A stretch of DNA of 64,000 bases, taken from assembly GCA_004764695.1 (NCBI GenBank), contig SMSO01000034.1, positions 2,178,501 to 2,242,500 on the forward strand. Reading direction: 5' to 3'. Source of the stretch: Schizochytrium sp. TIO01 (taxonomy: Eukaryota > Sar > Bigyra > Thraustochytrida > Thraustochytriidae). This document shows positions 9,731-19,569 of this stretch, piece by piece; the stretch's first letter is position 1; each line of letters begins with the position of its first letter. A program made the position numbers and the translations under genes. Below the pieces are notes generated by a model that searched no databases, had not been told where the DNA came from, and was given only the letters and a program-made list of their open reading frames with translations.

Positions 9731-12700
9731 TTGGTTGGGCCAAGCCCGTTCATTTGGCCAATTTCATCTGACATGGAGAATAACCGCCGAGGGTGGGAGC
9801 GCTCTGGATCAGACTCTGGCAACCTTGGAGCGATGCAGGGCTCTAGCCTGGGAAACTCGGGGTCCCATATACGCGTATTTGTGCGCATTCGACCTTCCGA
9901 AGTCGTTTCTGGGCATTCTGATGCTATTCGTAAATCTGGAGCACCGGCAATTAACAAGATTAGCGAGACTATCATTGGCGCCGATGCCAGTGCATCTCCA
10001 TCCAACGAGGAACAGCACTTTGTTTACGATGGCGTCTTCGATGGTAATGCTTCTCAAGAAATGGTGTATGCGGCTTGCGGAGAACCACTTGTTTCAGAGG
10101 TAGTCAAGGGTTTCAACTGTACAGTTTTTGCTTATGGTCAGACAGGATCTGGAAAAACCCACACTATCTTTGGACCAGACCACTCCATGGATGAGGATCA
10201 ACCCGAGCTCCACGGAGTATTGCCTCGGCTTCTTGAAGATCTCTTCGCTCGCTTCAAAACTGAAGCGAGAGAGCACGAGAATGTAGAGTTTTTATGTAAA
10301 GGTGGCCTCGTGGAAATTTACAATGAACGAATCCATGATCTTCTTGACTCCGCATCAGAATCCAATTTGCAACTTCGTGAGTCCATGCAACGTGGAGTCT
10401 ACGTCGAAGGCCAAACTGAAGTTGTCTTCGATACTGCTCAGGAAGCACTTGACACTGTTAAGCGAGGTGCCGAAGGCCGTCGCGTAGGTGCAACGGCAAT
10501 GAATCGTGAGAGTAGTCGCTCCCATACCGTGTTCACGCTCACTTTAGAGAGCAGGAAACCTGACGCAGACGGCGTGATTGTTTCACGTAAGTCTCGCGTG
10601 AACATTGTCGATCTTGCGGGTAGTGAGCGTCAGAAACTCACCAAGGCAACAGATGAGCGTCTCGTTGAAGCAAACTACATTAATAAGTCCCTGCTTTGTC
10701 TCGGCACTGTCATTAGCTCTCTTGCTGCCCTGGCAGACACCACCGCACCGAGTCTTCGCCCTCACATCAAATATCGTGACTCCAAGCTGACATTCCTCCT
10801 TCGTGATTCGTTGGGTGGAAACTCTAAAACGCACATGATCGCCAACGTGAACCCATCAATGCACTTCATTGGCGAAACTCTTTCAACTCTGAAGTTTGCA
10901 CAACGAGCCAAACGCATTCGTAACCGTGCAAAGGTAAACGAGGATCTTGCCAGTGCAAGTCTCGCTCAGCTCCGTGCTCAGGTCGCTAAGCTTAAGGATG
11001 AACTCGCGGAAGCTCAAGCAATGGCTGCCTCTGGGGTACCGCGGCCTCTGGCCTCCCCCGATCCTGAGAATGGAGATGACGATCACTTTACGATTGGAGC
11101 ATCTGCGAGCGAATGTGGAGATGCAAAAGACTCATTCGCTCTAGAAAGGGTCGAGCAACTCCTGGCTCACGCTCTGGCATCTGCAGAAGCTGCGCGTAAG
11201 CGTGCCGAAGAGTTAACCGGATTGGTCAAATCTCAATCACAAGCTCGTGACCAGCTCAGCAAAGCCTTGTCGTCGCAAAAATCTCTTTTTAAGCTGAAGA
11301 CCGGCCAAGTTGCACAACTTGTGAAGGATCGCACAGAGCTTGCAAAGGAGACTCTGGCAACCTGGCAAGCGCACGAAATGAAACTTGGCAAGATCTTCCT
11401 TGATGTAAACCCGGAGGCCGTAGAATGGCGCACAAGATTTGAGGAATTGCGAACATCGCACCGCATTGATGATGCTCGAGCAGAGGCGATGAAGGAAACC
11501 GAGGCGATGAACCGTCAGCTAAGCCAGGAAATAAAGGCTCTTCTGGAAAGCAAACGCGAACTCCAGGACCTTCTGGCCGCTCGGCCAATGCAGACTATTG
11601 ATGAAGACCTTCCATCGCCGGCAATGTCAGTGCGCTCCGGAGGTCAACGCAAGTCTCTGGGCACACCGATCAAGGCCATAGGAGATAACGACATGCAATT
11701 CGGAGCCGATGACAATTCCAGTCTACCGCCTCTGGCACCATCATCACGCTGCTCGACAACATCGTCAACGCCTGCTCGAGTAATACAAAATCGCAGACGT
11801 GAATCCGGAGGTTCTGTAGGTTCGGTCTGCCCGACTCCTACGCAGGTTGACATGGAGCGTGCAGAACTGTCAATGCTGCAAGATCAGAAACGCAAGGTCA
11901 TGACAAGTCTTGATCAGCAGCAACGCGAGGCCGAACTCACCAAACTTCGTGAAGAAGTTACAGATCTTCGCACAGAGCACGGGGAACTTCAGGAAAAATT
12001 TGACCTTGCCGACAAGGCTCTACAGGAGTCCAAGGCTGCCAATGAACAACTTCGCCATGCAGAGGCAAAGGCAAACAAGGAGATTATGACGCTTGAAACG
12101 CGGATTTCTGAGGCCATGGAGCAGCGTATGGAGCTTGAAAAGGCTCGCGAGGATCTTGAGAATCTGCAAGCTCAACACGCTGTGACGGAGAGATCACTTG
12201 AAGAACTTCAGAAGCGTGCTCAAGAGGAGAAACAGCGACTTGAGCTTGAGCTTGAGGATGTTCGCGCCACGGTCGACACTTTAATGCAGTCACACCGGGA
12301 GCGGGATGAAGCAGCAGAAGAACAAGAACAACAACAACAGATTCTTCAGGAAGAGGTGGAGCAGTTGACCCAATTGCGGGAAGCCCAGCAGACCACAGAC
12401 CGTCTCCGGATTGCCAAACTCAAATCTGATTTGACAGAAGCTGAAAGCCGTGAACAAAGTTCCCTCACTAAGATTGGAGAGCTAGAGCATGCTCTGTTGC
12501 AGTTTCGCGAAAGCTTGCGCAAAGAAAAGGCTCGTGCAGAGGAAGCTGAGGCAGACCGTGAGCGCCTTGAGGCCGATAAAAATGATTTTGAGCAGGCTGC
12601 ACAAAATGAAGCTGCGCAAAGTGAGGTTCTTCGCACAAATCTTTCCGAGGCCAAGGACGAACTTGCGCGGCTTGAGGAAGCACAACGCGCACGGGAGCGC

Positions 12701-13480
12701 CACCTCATTGCCGAGCTTGCGAGTCAGCATGCCCGTCTCAAACTTGGCGATTTGGATGCGGTTGAGAACACGCCTCATCAACCTGATGAAGGTGAACTCG
12801 TTGATGAAGATGCAATTAAAGCTGCAGAGGAAGACGAACATCAACTTCGATTAGAAGCAGAAGCACGAGTAGTAGAGCTGCAGCTCAAGGTGGAGGAGCT
12901 TTCTGCAGCCAATGCAAAGCTGGCAGGTAATACGAACGCCAAGCAACGCATTCGTTATGTGCAAGGCCTGCGGGATGAGATCTTGAGCTTGCGTGAGAAC
13001 GAAGAACGTCTCCGCCGAAAATTGCGTGCAGCTGAGGGCTCAAGCAAATCCCACACGGAGCACCCCGCTGCTCCACCAAGTCCCGCTCAACCTGAGAAAC
13101 CGAGCGAGGAGGTAAGCACAGCGTATGTCCGTGATTTGGAGTCTCAGATTCAGGATCTCCAGTCTGTAAGGGACCGTGAGGCAGAGCGTACTGAGAAACT
13201 TGAGGCCGAGCTTGAGAAACGTGTTGCTGCGTTCAATTCGTTATCTGAAAAGTCGTTGCATCTGAAAAACCTGATTGAGCAGATTCGGGAGCGCCGCCCT
13301 GAAGCGCTGGATCCTGACCACCCGACAATGGACGAGACTGAAGAGCTTCGTCTGGAGCGCGACGAATTGTTACTCGAGAAGCAAGCATGGCTTGCTGAGC
13401 GTGAGGCAATGCAGAAAAGGTTTTTATCTCAGAACCAACCTTCTTTTGCTGATGAGAACCAGGCAAGCAATTCTATCTAA
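9731..13480 (+). CDS. Kinesin motor protein, kinesin-12 (KIF15)-like
   Basis: Microtubule plus-end motor of 1249 aa with an N-terminal motor. The motor core spans about residues 45-405. It has the P-loop GQTGSGKT (136-143), switch I NRESSRSH, switch II DLAGSERQ and the microtubule-binding region HIKYRDSKLTFLLRDSLGG. The neck, FAQRAKRIRNRAKVNED, is typical of the kinesin-12 group, which works on spindle or cytoplasmic microtubules. From about residue 410 to the C-terminus the chain is mostly coiled coil, broken by a Ser/Pro-rich hinge around 620-700, so it should dimerise. No cargo domain is seen at the tail. A Met at 9773 (MENNRR) is an alternative start. Subfamily assignment rests on neck motifs only. 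Confidence 0.95.
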   Translation: MVGPSPFIWPISSDMENNRRGWERSGSDSGNLGAMQGSSLGNSGSHIRVFVRIRPSEVVSGHSDAIRKSGAPAINKISETIIGADASASPSNEEQHFVYDGVFDGNASQEMVYAACGEPLVSEVVKGFNCTVFAYGQTGSGKTHTIFGPDHSMDEDQPELHGVLPRLLEDLFARFKTEAREHENVEFLCKGGLVEIYNERIHDLLDSASESNLQLRESMQRGVYVEGQTEVVFDTAQEALDTVKRGAEGRRVGATAMNRESSRSHTVFTLTLESRKPDADGVIVSRKSRVNIVDLAGSERQKLTKATDERLVEANYINKSLLCLGTVISSLAALADTTAPSLRPHIKYRDSKLTFLLRDSLGGNSKTHMIANVNPSMHFIGETLSTLKFAQRAKRIRNRAKVNEDLASASLAQLRAQVAKLKDELAEAQAMAASGVPRPLASPDPENGDDDHFTIGASASECGDAKDSFALERVEQLLAHALASAEAARKRAEELTGLVKSQSQARDQLSKALSSQKSLFKLKTGQVAQLVKDRTELAKETLATWQAHEMKLGKIFLDVNPEAVEWRTRFEELRTSHRIDDARAEAMKETEAMNRQLSQEIKALLESKRELQDLLAARPMQTIDEDLPSPAMSVRSGGQRKSLGTPIKAIGDNDMQFGADDNSSLPPLAPSSRCSTTSSTPARVIQNRRRESGGSVGSVCPTPTQVDMERAELSMLQDQKRKVMTSLDQQQREAELTKLREEVTDLRTEHGELQEKFDLADKALQESKAANEQLRHAEAKANKEIMTLETRISEAMEQRMELEKAREDLENLQAQHAVTERSLEELQKRAQEEKQRLELELEDVRATVDTLMQSHRERDEAAEEQEQQQQILQEEVEQLTQLREAQQTTDRLRIAKLKSDLTEAESREQSSLTKIGELEHALLQFRESLRKEKARAEEAEADRERLEADKNDFEQAAQNEAAQSEVLRTNLSEAKDELARLEEAQRARERHLIAELASQHARLKLGDLDAVENTPHQPDEGELVDEDAIKAAEEDEHQLRLEAEARVVELQLKVEELSAANAKLAGNTNAKQRIRYVQGLRDEILSLRENEERLRRKLRAAEGSSKSHTEHPAAPPSPAQPEKPSEEVSTAYVRDLESQIQDLQSVRDREAERTEKLEAELEKRVAAFNSLSEKSLHLKNLIEQIRERRPEALDPDHPTMDETEELRLERDELLLEKQAWLAEREAMQKRFLSQNQPSFADENQASNSI

Positions 13481-14279
13481 TACAGACGAGAGTGTCTCTT
13501 GTAATGTTTTCATTGATCAATGCTTTGCTACCTTTGAAGGAGCCTGATCGCTTGTGAAGGATGCATTTACTCCACCACAACATAAGTTGCTTGCTACTTC
13601 TTCCCCTGATATGTTCGGTTGTTTGTCATTCTATTACCATTTTCCCTTTCGCCTGCTGCTAAGATTAACATGCTTTAATTGCACTTTCATAATACATTTC
13701 TGTACTTATCCTCATATAGATTTCGGTGAAGACCTTGCATAGCTTTGCTGGTTGAATTTATACATTCTCTTATTTTCTCTGGTTGAAATGATAAAACATG
13801 AAAAGCTTGTGTTCCTCCTGTTAATTTGGTTACTGAGATTGATAGAGGATGTCAAGTTAAGTTCCAACGCCAATGCTGACAAAAGTAAACCACTTTTTCA
13901 GAACAGAACGCATGACGAAAATTTACGATGGAAAGGAAAAATTCTACATTTTGGGTCTACTTTTTAAAATTGAAGGACTGAAAGAAGGACGGAAGTTTAG
14001 ATACATCTTGAAATCTCCAAAGGGCTTAGGGTTTTCTTTTCTCTTTGCTTATGTCCATTTGAAGATAATGAACCACTGGTCGACAGGTTAAGCAAGAAGA
14101 AGAGGTTTCATCGAGTAAAACCATGCTACGGGAATCTGTTCAGAAGGTAGTTAGACAAATGAGCTTTTGGACAGAAACAGGGAAGGAAGGGGTCTCATGT
14201 GCCAAAAGAAAAAAACAGACGATGGTCTTACAAAGAAGGCCATCATTACAAAAGGAGACCATTCACAGTAATAGACTGA
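13481..14279. other. Spacer between convergent genes
   Basis: No gene supported. It should contain the 3' ends of the kinesin and EF-hand/SAM genes. Frames of 60-72 codons here have AT-driven composition. Confidence 0.5.
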
Positions 14280-17200
14280 CTAACGCGAAGACTCACTGAA
14301 TCGATCACTTGAATGCTGCATTTGCTGCATGAGTGATTCTCCACCGTCTTCGTAACAATCAATACAACGACATTTACTTTCGATGTCACAAGCGCGAAGG
14401 GCATTGTGCGCCTTATAGGCTGTGCAGGAGCGACAGTAGACAAGATTACAGCCTCCACAGGTATGGCGAGTCAGGGAGCCAACCTTTTTATTGCAACGTG
14501 AGCAGCGGTGAATGTTAGCTTCGATCGACATGCTCCCAGGACCTGACATCATCATCTGTTTGCGAACTGACGAGGGGGGAGGAACTGAGCGCGTAGAGTC
14601 ACCTGTTATAGTCTTGACCTTTTCAAAGGACTGTGAGAGTGCTTTGTGAGTCCGTTTGCGAATCTTTAGGAGAGATCGTTTATTCCTAAACATCGGAGAT
14701 GCTGTATCTCCGGAGGCTGCGCTCGAATTTTCTGTATCGCTCTGCATCGAAGAGCTGTCGTGCAAAGTGGACCGAAAGGCGTTTACAACACGCTTGAGCA
14801 CAACATGGCGCTTGACAATCTCCCACTTGGACTCTGAAGTTGGCGACAGAGGAATAGGGATATGTCTGTCCGAGCCCTCAGGTTCGGTTTGAGTATCAAT
14901 AGGACGAATGACTCGTCCGGGCGCGGAGTGGCTGAGAAGAGGCGCATTATTTGCAAAGTTAGCGGCACGGTGTGAAACTTTTCCACCGTTACGACTGCGT
15001 GAACCTCCCAATCCATTCCGACTAAAGGTGGGGAAAGTTGCCTCGACAGCCCTACTTACAAGCGCGTGGTGTGGTGACCGTGGAGACATGGCATCCCCTA
15101 ACATTGAGGACGTATCGTAATCGTCCTCGGAGTTCTGATTGAGGTTGCGACGACGACTATTGCTCCGCTCGAGATAACGAATGACCGTGTTAACGAGGGC
15201 ATCGAAGCCGAGGCTTGTACCAAGATAAGATTTTAGCACGAGTGTGAATCGTTCGCGAAGACCACGGAGAATGCGAATTTTCTCGCGCGTGGGAATTTTC
15301 CCAAACATCATCATACCACCAGCAATCGACCCGGCAGCCATGATGCGGTAATAGTTGTCAATGATAAATGACAGGAAGTAAATGGGTGAGAGAATAATAT
15401 TCTGAAGCAGGATGAGAAGCATATCAAGAATGCTCACGCAAGACTTGGTGTTTGGGCGCATCGGAGGCGACTCTGAGGCTGGAGAGACCCCAATAAGGTT
15501 CCACGCCTCGATACGGTAAACATAGTCATACCGCGAATCTAGGTACTCGTCAACGGTTGTTGCCGAAAGACCTTCGTATATTGTGGTCCACATGTTCTCG
15601 TTTGCTTGACGGCGGAGGAGGCGATATTTGTGGATAGGGATTTCATCACTATGGCCCATAGAATGGCCAATAGGGGCCCAGTGGAGCTTAATTGTACCGC
15701 AGGAGTCTCCTTCCCGTGCCTCGAGATGAAAATGATGAGTAGGAGCCGTGCCTAGTCCCATAAAAAGCACGGAGATGGCTCGGGTGATGAGGTGCTGGTG
15801 ATGCGCATCGATAATTCCAAGGTCTGCAAGACGAGCATTAGCATCCTTTCCCATTAGCCTTGCGAGTTCAAACCCTGTGATTTCATGTTGAAGAAATATA
15901 TCTGCATATTGGGGCAGTTCCACAGCATGCGCGATCCAATCGGCAGTCTTTGTGGAGGTCATGAGTCGCTGCATACCTCTCCATCGAAGTTCAAATTCAC
16001 GGGGCAGAATGACATCGTCTTCATCACTGTCCATAGATCCTATACCTACTTGAGCGCCTCTATTTTTCAAGAAGCGACGCAATTCTTTCTCCTTGCGGGC
16101 CTCTTCAGCATTGTTCGTACCAGCGGACTCCCGAGCGATCGAGTCACTAAGGTGGTTCGCGAATTTACGTAGTTCCTGACCATCAATATCTCCATCCCCG
16201 TCAAGGTCAGCATCAGAGAAGACATCTTGCATCACATAGCCATTGGGCTCTGGTAAGGCTGCCTGACCATTATAGCTATTACTGGAGGCAAGGCGAGCTA
16301 CTTCGTTGCCCTTGATCAGGTTTTGCGTCACTAAGTCAAGGCTCGCATTGGCCTCGCAGATTACTGACAACTGTGGAGCGGCCGTCTTGGCATGGTGCTT
16401 ATCTTGGCCCCGGCTTCGTCCTTGATGCCGATAATGAGTAAATTGAATATCATCAGGAATATCATGAATCCCTTCATTTTCATCTCGATCCTCATCGTCT
16501 CCAGGGTGCTGGACGCTTGAAGTCTTGATGCATTCGGAAAAAACATACTTACTGCGTCCCACAACATTCCAGGCTTCCAGGCGCATTTCTACCTCACTAT
16601 GTTTGGGAAGATCCGTCACCGTAAACTTCTGGGTATCAAGATCATCCACAGTGCCCGCGAGTTGCCAAGGCGTGATTTTTCCAGTTGCCTTGCTCGTTAG
16701 CCTCACAAAAAGTCTTATCCTATGCACAGGAAGCCTTCGTGACATCTTCGGCATTGGCTTAGTAAATTCATTATCGAACTCTTCTACCGAATCTCCCGTC
16801 GTAGAATATCTTGATTTTCTCGAAGTTGATTTTTCCGAATTCATCGATGACTTCTCAGCATCATGTGCATCACCTCCTCGAGGATCCATCTCCTCCCGTA
16901 GGTCCTCTTGGGTATCTCCATCAAAACCCTTGTCCTCTGGATTGAACCTCCAGCTAACCTCAACTTCAGATGGTCGCGTCATTTTGCAATCTACCTGAGG
17001 TGTTATTGGTAGGTCCCCCATGCCCAGGAGCCTTACAGAAATGGCTCGTTGGATCTGTCGCACATGCAATCTTGAATTGACGCCAAGATCACCAAGAAAA
17101 TCTGGGTTTTCAAGGAACATGGGAAGATCGAACCCCTTGACACTGTTCTCTTTAAAGGCAGATTTGTAGCGGGGCAAAAGCACAGCGTTCTCGACCCAGT

Positions 17201-17693
17201 CCGCGACTTCCTCGGGTGTAGCAAGAGAGGTGAGGCGGCGCCAGTGGTCCGAGAGCTCGCCAGCCTGCACGCCGGAGGGGTCACGGTCAACGTTGAGGCG
17301 GTCCACTGAGCCAGCTCCAGAGCTGGCGCCGTCAAGATCCGCAGCGCCATACCTCAGAGCAGCCCTCGAGAGCTCCCCTGCGGACAGCGACCCGTCAGCG
17401 TCAAGATCTACGCGCTTGAAGAACGAAGAGGAGGCAAGCTCCTGGTCAGAAATCTCGCCGTCTCCGTCGGCGTCCAGAGACCGCGGCTTCTCCGGCTCAC
17501 GAGCTGCGCCATGACGCTCAGGACGCAACTCACGATGAATTTCATCGACCTTGTGAACCTCGGCACTCGCAGTCGCAGCGACCGACAAGAATAAAACGAC
17601 CGCAAAAGCGGCGAAAAGTAACGCCAGAGGCGCCACCACAGTTCGGCCGCCCGCCATGGTGCAGCGGCGGCGGCGCTGTTTGGAGTTTGCCAA
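14280..17693 (-). CDS. Membrane protein with EF-hands, two SAM domains, FN3-like modules and a FYVE-like zinc finger
   Basis: A 1137-aa predicted transmembrane protein. Residues 19-44 form a signal peptide or anchor. Two canonical EF-hand loops (DADGDGEISDQE at 74, then DLDADGSLSAGE near 96) precede a SAM domain (about 162-226). A fibronectin-III-like region follows (about 229-395). A further EF-hand loop (DADLDGDGDIDG, about 493), a second SAM domain (about 578-645) and a second FN3-like region repeat the plan. Hydrophobic segments lie at about 751-795. The C-terminal part is basic and Ser-rich and ends in a Cys-rich finger (about 1063-1120). Its CSRC and RHTCGGCNLVYCRSC spacing resembles FYVE/PHD-type double zinc sites. 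The layout suggests a calcium-responsive luminal or extracellular half and a cytosolic zinc-finger half, for example at a vesicle membrane. No family with this exact order is known to me. Confidence 0.88.
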   Translation of the reverse strand: MANSKQRRRRCTMAGGRTVVAPLALLFAAFAVVLFLSVAATASAEVHKVDEIHRELRPERHGAAREPEKPRSLDADGDGEISDQELASSSFFKRVDLDADGSLSAGELSRAALRYGAADLDGASSGAGSVDRLNVDRDPSGVQAGELSDHWRRLTSLATPEEVADWVENAVLLPRYKSAFKENSVKGFDLPMFLENPDFLGDLGVNSRLHVRQIQRAISVRLLGMGDLPITPQVDCKMTRPSEVEVSWRFNPEDKGFDGDTQEDLREEMDPRGGDAHDAEKSSMNSEKSTSRKSRYSTTGDSVEEFDNEFTKPMPKMSRRLPVHRIRLFVRLTSKATGKITPWQLAGTVDDLDTQKFTVTDLPKHSEVEMRLEAWNVVGRSKYVFSECIKTSSVQHPGDDEDRDENEGIHDIPDDIQFTHYRHQGRSRGQDKHHAKTAAPQLSVICEANASLDLVTQNLIKGNEVARLASSNSYNGQAALPEPNGYVMQDVFSDADLDGDGDIDGQELRKFANHLSDSIARESAGTNNAEEARKEKELRRFLKNRGAQVGIGSMDSDEDDVILPREFELRWRGMQRLMTSTKTADWIAHAVELPQYADIFLQHEITGFELARLMGKDANARLADLGIIDAHHQHLITRAISVLFMGLGTAPTHHFHLEAREGDSCGTIKLHWAPIGHSMGHSDEIPIHKYRLLRRQANENMWTTIYEGLSATTVDEYLDSRYDYVYRIEAWNLIGVSPASESPPMRPNTKSCVSILDMLLILLQNIILSPIYFLSFIIDNYYRIMAAGSIAGGMMMFGKIPTREKIRILRGLRERFTLVLKSYLGTSLGFDALVNTVIRYLERSNSRRRNLNQNSEDDYDTSSMLGDAMSPRSPHHALVSRAVEATFPTFSRNGLGGSRSRNGGKVSHRAANFANNAPLLSHSAPGRVIRPIDTQTEPEGSDRHIPIPLSPTSESKWEIVKRHVVLKRVVNAFRSTLHDSSSMQSDTENSSAASGDTASPMFRNKRSLLKIRKRTHKALSQSFEKVKTITGDSTRSVPPPSSVRKQMMMSGPGSMSIEANIHRCSRCNKKVGSLTRHTCGGCNLVYCRSCTAYKAHNALRACDIESKCRCIDCYEDGGESLMQQMQHSSDRFSESSR

Positions 17694-18954
17694 AGTAGGC
17701 CATCATGTCCGCTGAATTTGACCGCCGTCAATAGCACCTGTCAGTGCCTCGCCGCAAGCAAACGCGCAAAACAGCATCTCGAGACGCTCGGGCGTGCGGG
17801 TGTAATGCTCAATCAATGTCGCTAATATCCAGCTTGCAGCATAAGGTGACGCTCAGGCAGCTAGCTGGCAACGGCTCCGTGGCCATGATGAAGTTCATCA
17901 GCACAAACGGCGAAATCAGGTGCTTCGTGGGGATTTGAAGATGGAGAGGTTGAGACAAAAGGAAGTCGAGCTATGGTGCGAGCAGGTAGCAAGGAGATCC
18001 ATGTTGAGACAGGGTCTTCAGATTCCTGCGGAGTTTTCTGGCGAGGCGGCATCATTTTTCTTCTTGTAATTGTAGTAGTAGTTCTGTGGTTTTTTATTAT
18101 AAACAAGAGAGAAAGTGGAGTCCAATGAGGAATTCGGATGCCTTTGAAGCACGGCAGGAGCTTTTTGCCAGGACTAAAGCACAGCTGCAGAGATGTGCAA
18201 AGATGTACGCAGATATCGATACCTGGCAAACATGTCGGAGATGAGCTTTGAACGTGATGTTGGGCTCTCCAACATTAATGTCCGCCTTTGTGTGCCTATG
18301 TGTAACACATGAGTCCTTGAAAATGCATTCAGTGAATTTCACCTGGTGAAGCTTGTCTGAGCTATCTTTATACATGCTACTTGAACTTCTCACAGAGTAG
18401 CCCTACTGAGAAGAGGTTGTATCTCCAATTAATAGAAGTGCAAGCTGTAGTTTGATGAGGCTACATCTGTTAGATCTATGTCTCAATAGTCTGGTTTGAG
18501 CCTTGGCTTGAAGTATTGTTTTGCCTTGGCTCTTGGCCCTGGTCCTCGCTCATCCTGATTCTCGTCCTTGATTAGGGCTCGATTAGGTGTTTGGTTCTCG
18601 TTGATCTTTTGCAAAATTATACGCTGGGTCTGGCGTTTTTAAATTCAGATCCAAAGACTAGTGTGTCAGAATACCTGTTGAGAGACCTGTTGAATCTAAA
18701 GGTCACACGGACTTCTGATATGCCGCCTCTTACTTAAAGGAAAATTGTGCGCAACGTTGATCAAACTCAACCTCTTGCATAATTTATATTCTACGAATAG
18801 TAAATTATGCTAACTCATCTCAGAGTTATCCCCTTGACATGTTCAGCAACATATTAATCCATGCTAAAGGCAGCTTGTCTGTGTCCTCAACAACCCTTCC
18901 ACCTTGTACTATGCTCGAGCCTCAAGTAATGTGCGTTCCCTATGGTGAGGTCTG
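17694..18954. other. Intergenic region
   Basis: The first part is the likely promoter of the minus-strand EF-hand/SAM gene. A Pro/Lys/Gln-coding minus-strand stretch near 18490-18630 stays open for about 50 codons but lacks a Met and is bounded by stops. I do not support a gene. Confidence 0.45.
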
Positions 18955-19569
18955 GTGAAAGGCTTCTGCCACTGTTATTGCTATTTTCTGAGGCGCAATG
19001 CTGGAAGTAAGCTGAGAGCTCTTCAAGACTCACTGCCGTACATCGTTGCGCAGTTCCCGTATCGAGGTGGGCTTGAAGGTGTTATTGAAGAGTACCCGAT
19101 GGGCCAATACTCGATCTCAGCGCGCGCAGTGACATACGGTGTCGAATATGTTGCCAAGGTGATGACTCCCAAGGACAACTTTAAAGAGTATGGGAGGGAT
19201 GCGATCGCAAGTTTTGAGAATTAAAAGGCTGTGTACGAGGAACTGCGGCCGCTGATGGGCATTCACGTCCTGTTCTACTTGTTCGGTGGGAGGCACATGT
19301 TGAACGATTTACTCATTGCAGTCACGTACCACGATGACGCGCTTTCTCGGCTACCGAGAGTCCAATCACAACTGACATTAAGCACAGCTCTGTCAGCTGT
19401 GCACGAGTGTGGCGTTGCGCACAATGATGTTCGATTGAACAACTTTGTCGTTGACACCAATCAAGTGGTGAGGGTGATTGACTTCGGCATGGCATCGATT
19501 GGAGCAAGTGATACGATGATCGCCGGTGATAATGCCACTTTTGACATACTATTTGCGTTTGTTTCTTAA
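18955..19569 (+). pseudogene. Protein-kinase-like pseudogene with one in-frame stop
   Basis: Two segments in one reading frame are separated by a single TAA at 19222-19224. Together they give a small kinase fold: a β3-like lysine in YVAKV, an αC-like ENxKAVYEEL around the stop, a catalytic loop AHNDVRLNNF (HxDxxxxN form) and IDFGMAS as the metal-binding DFG. The short region after DFG resembles Bud32/FunK1-type or effector-associated kinase-like folds more than classical kinases. No in-frame ATG precedes the homologous part, since a TGA lies just upstream at 18946. The gene is therefore both N-terminally damaged and interrupted. A GAA-to-TAA change would explain the stop. Sequencing error at one base is possible but would not restore a start. 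Confidence 0.6.

Noticed and set aside
9451-10005. A 184-codon minus-strand frame over the kinesin start
   Set aside because: It overlaps the conserved motor coding sequence and the divergent promoter; its product is basic, Arg/Pro/Ser-rich and unrecognisable.
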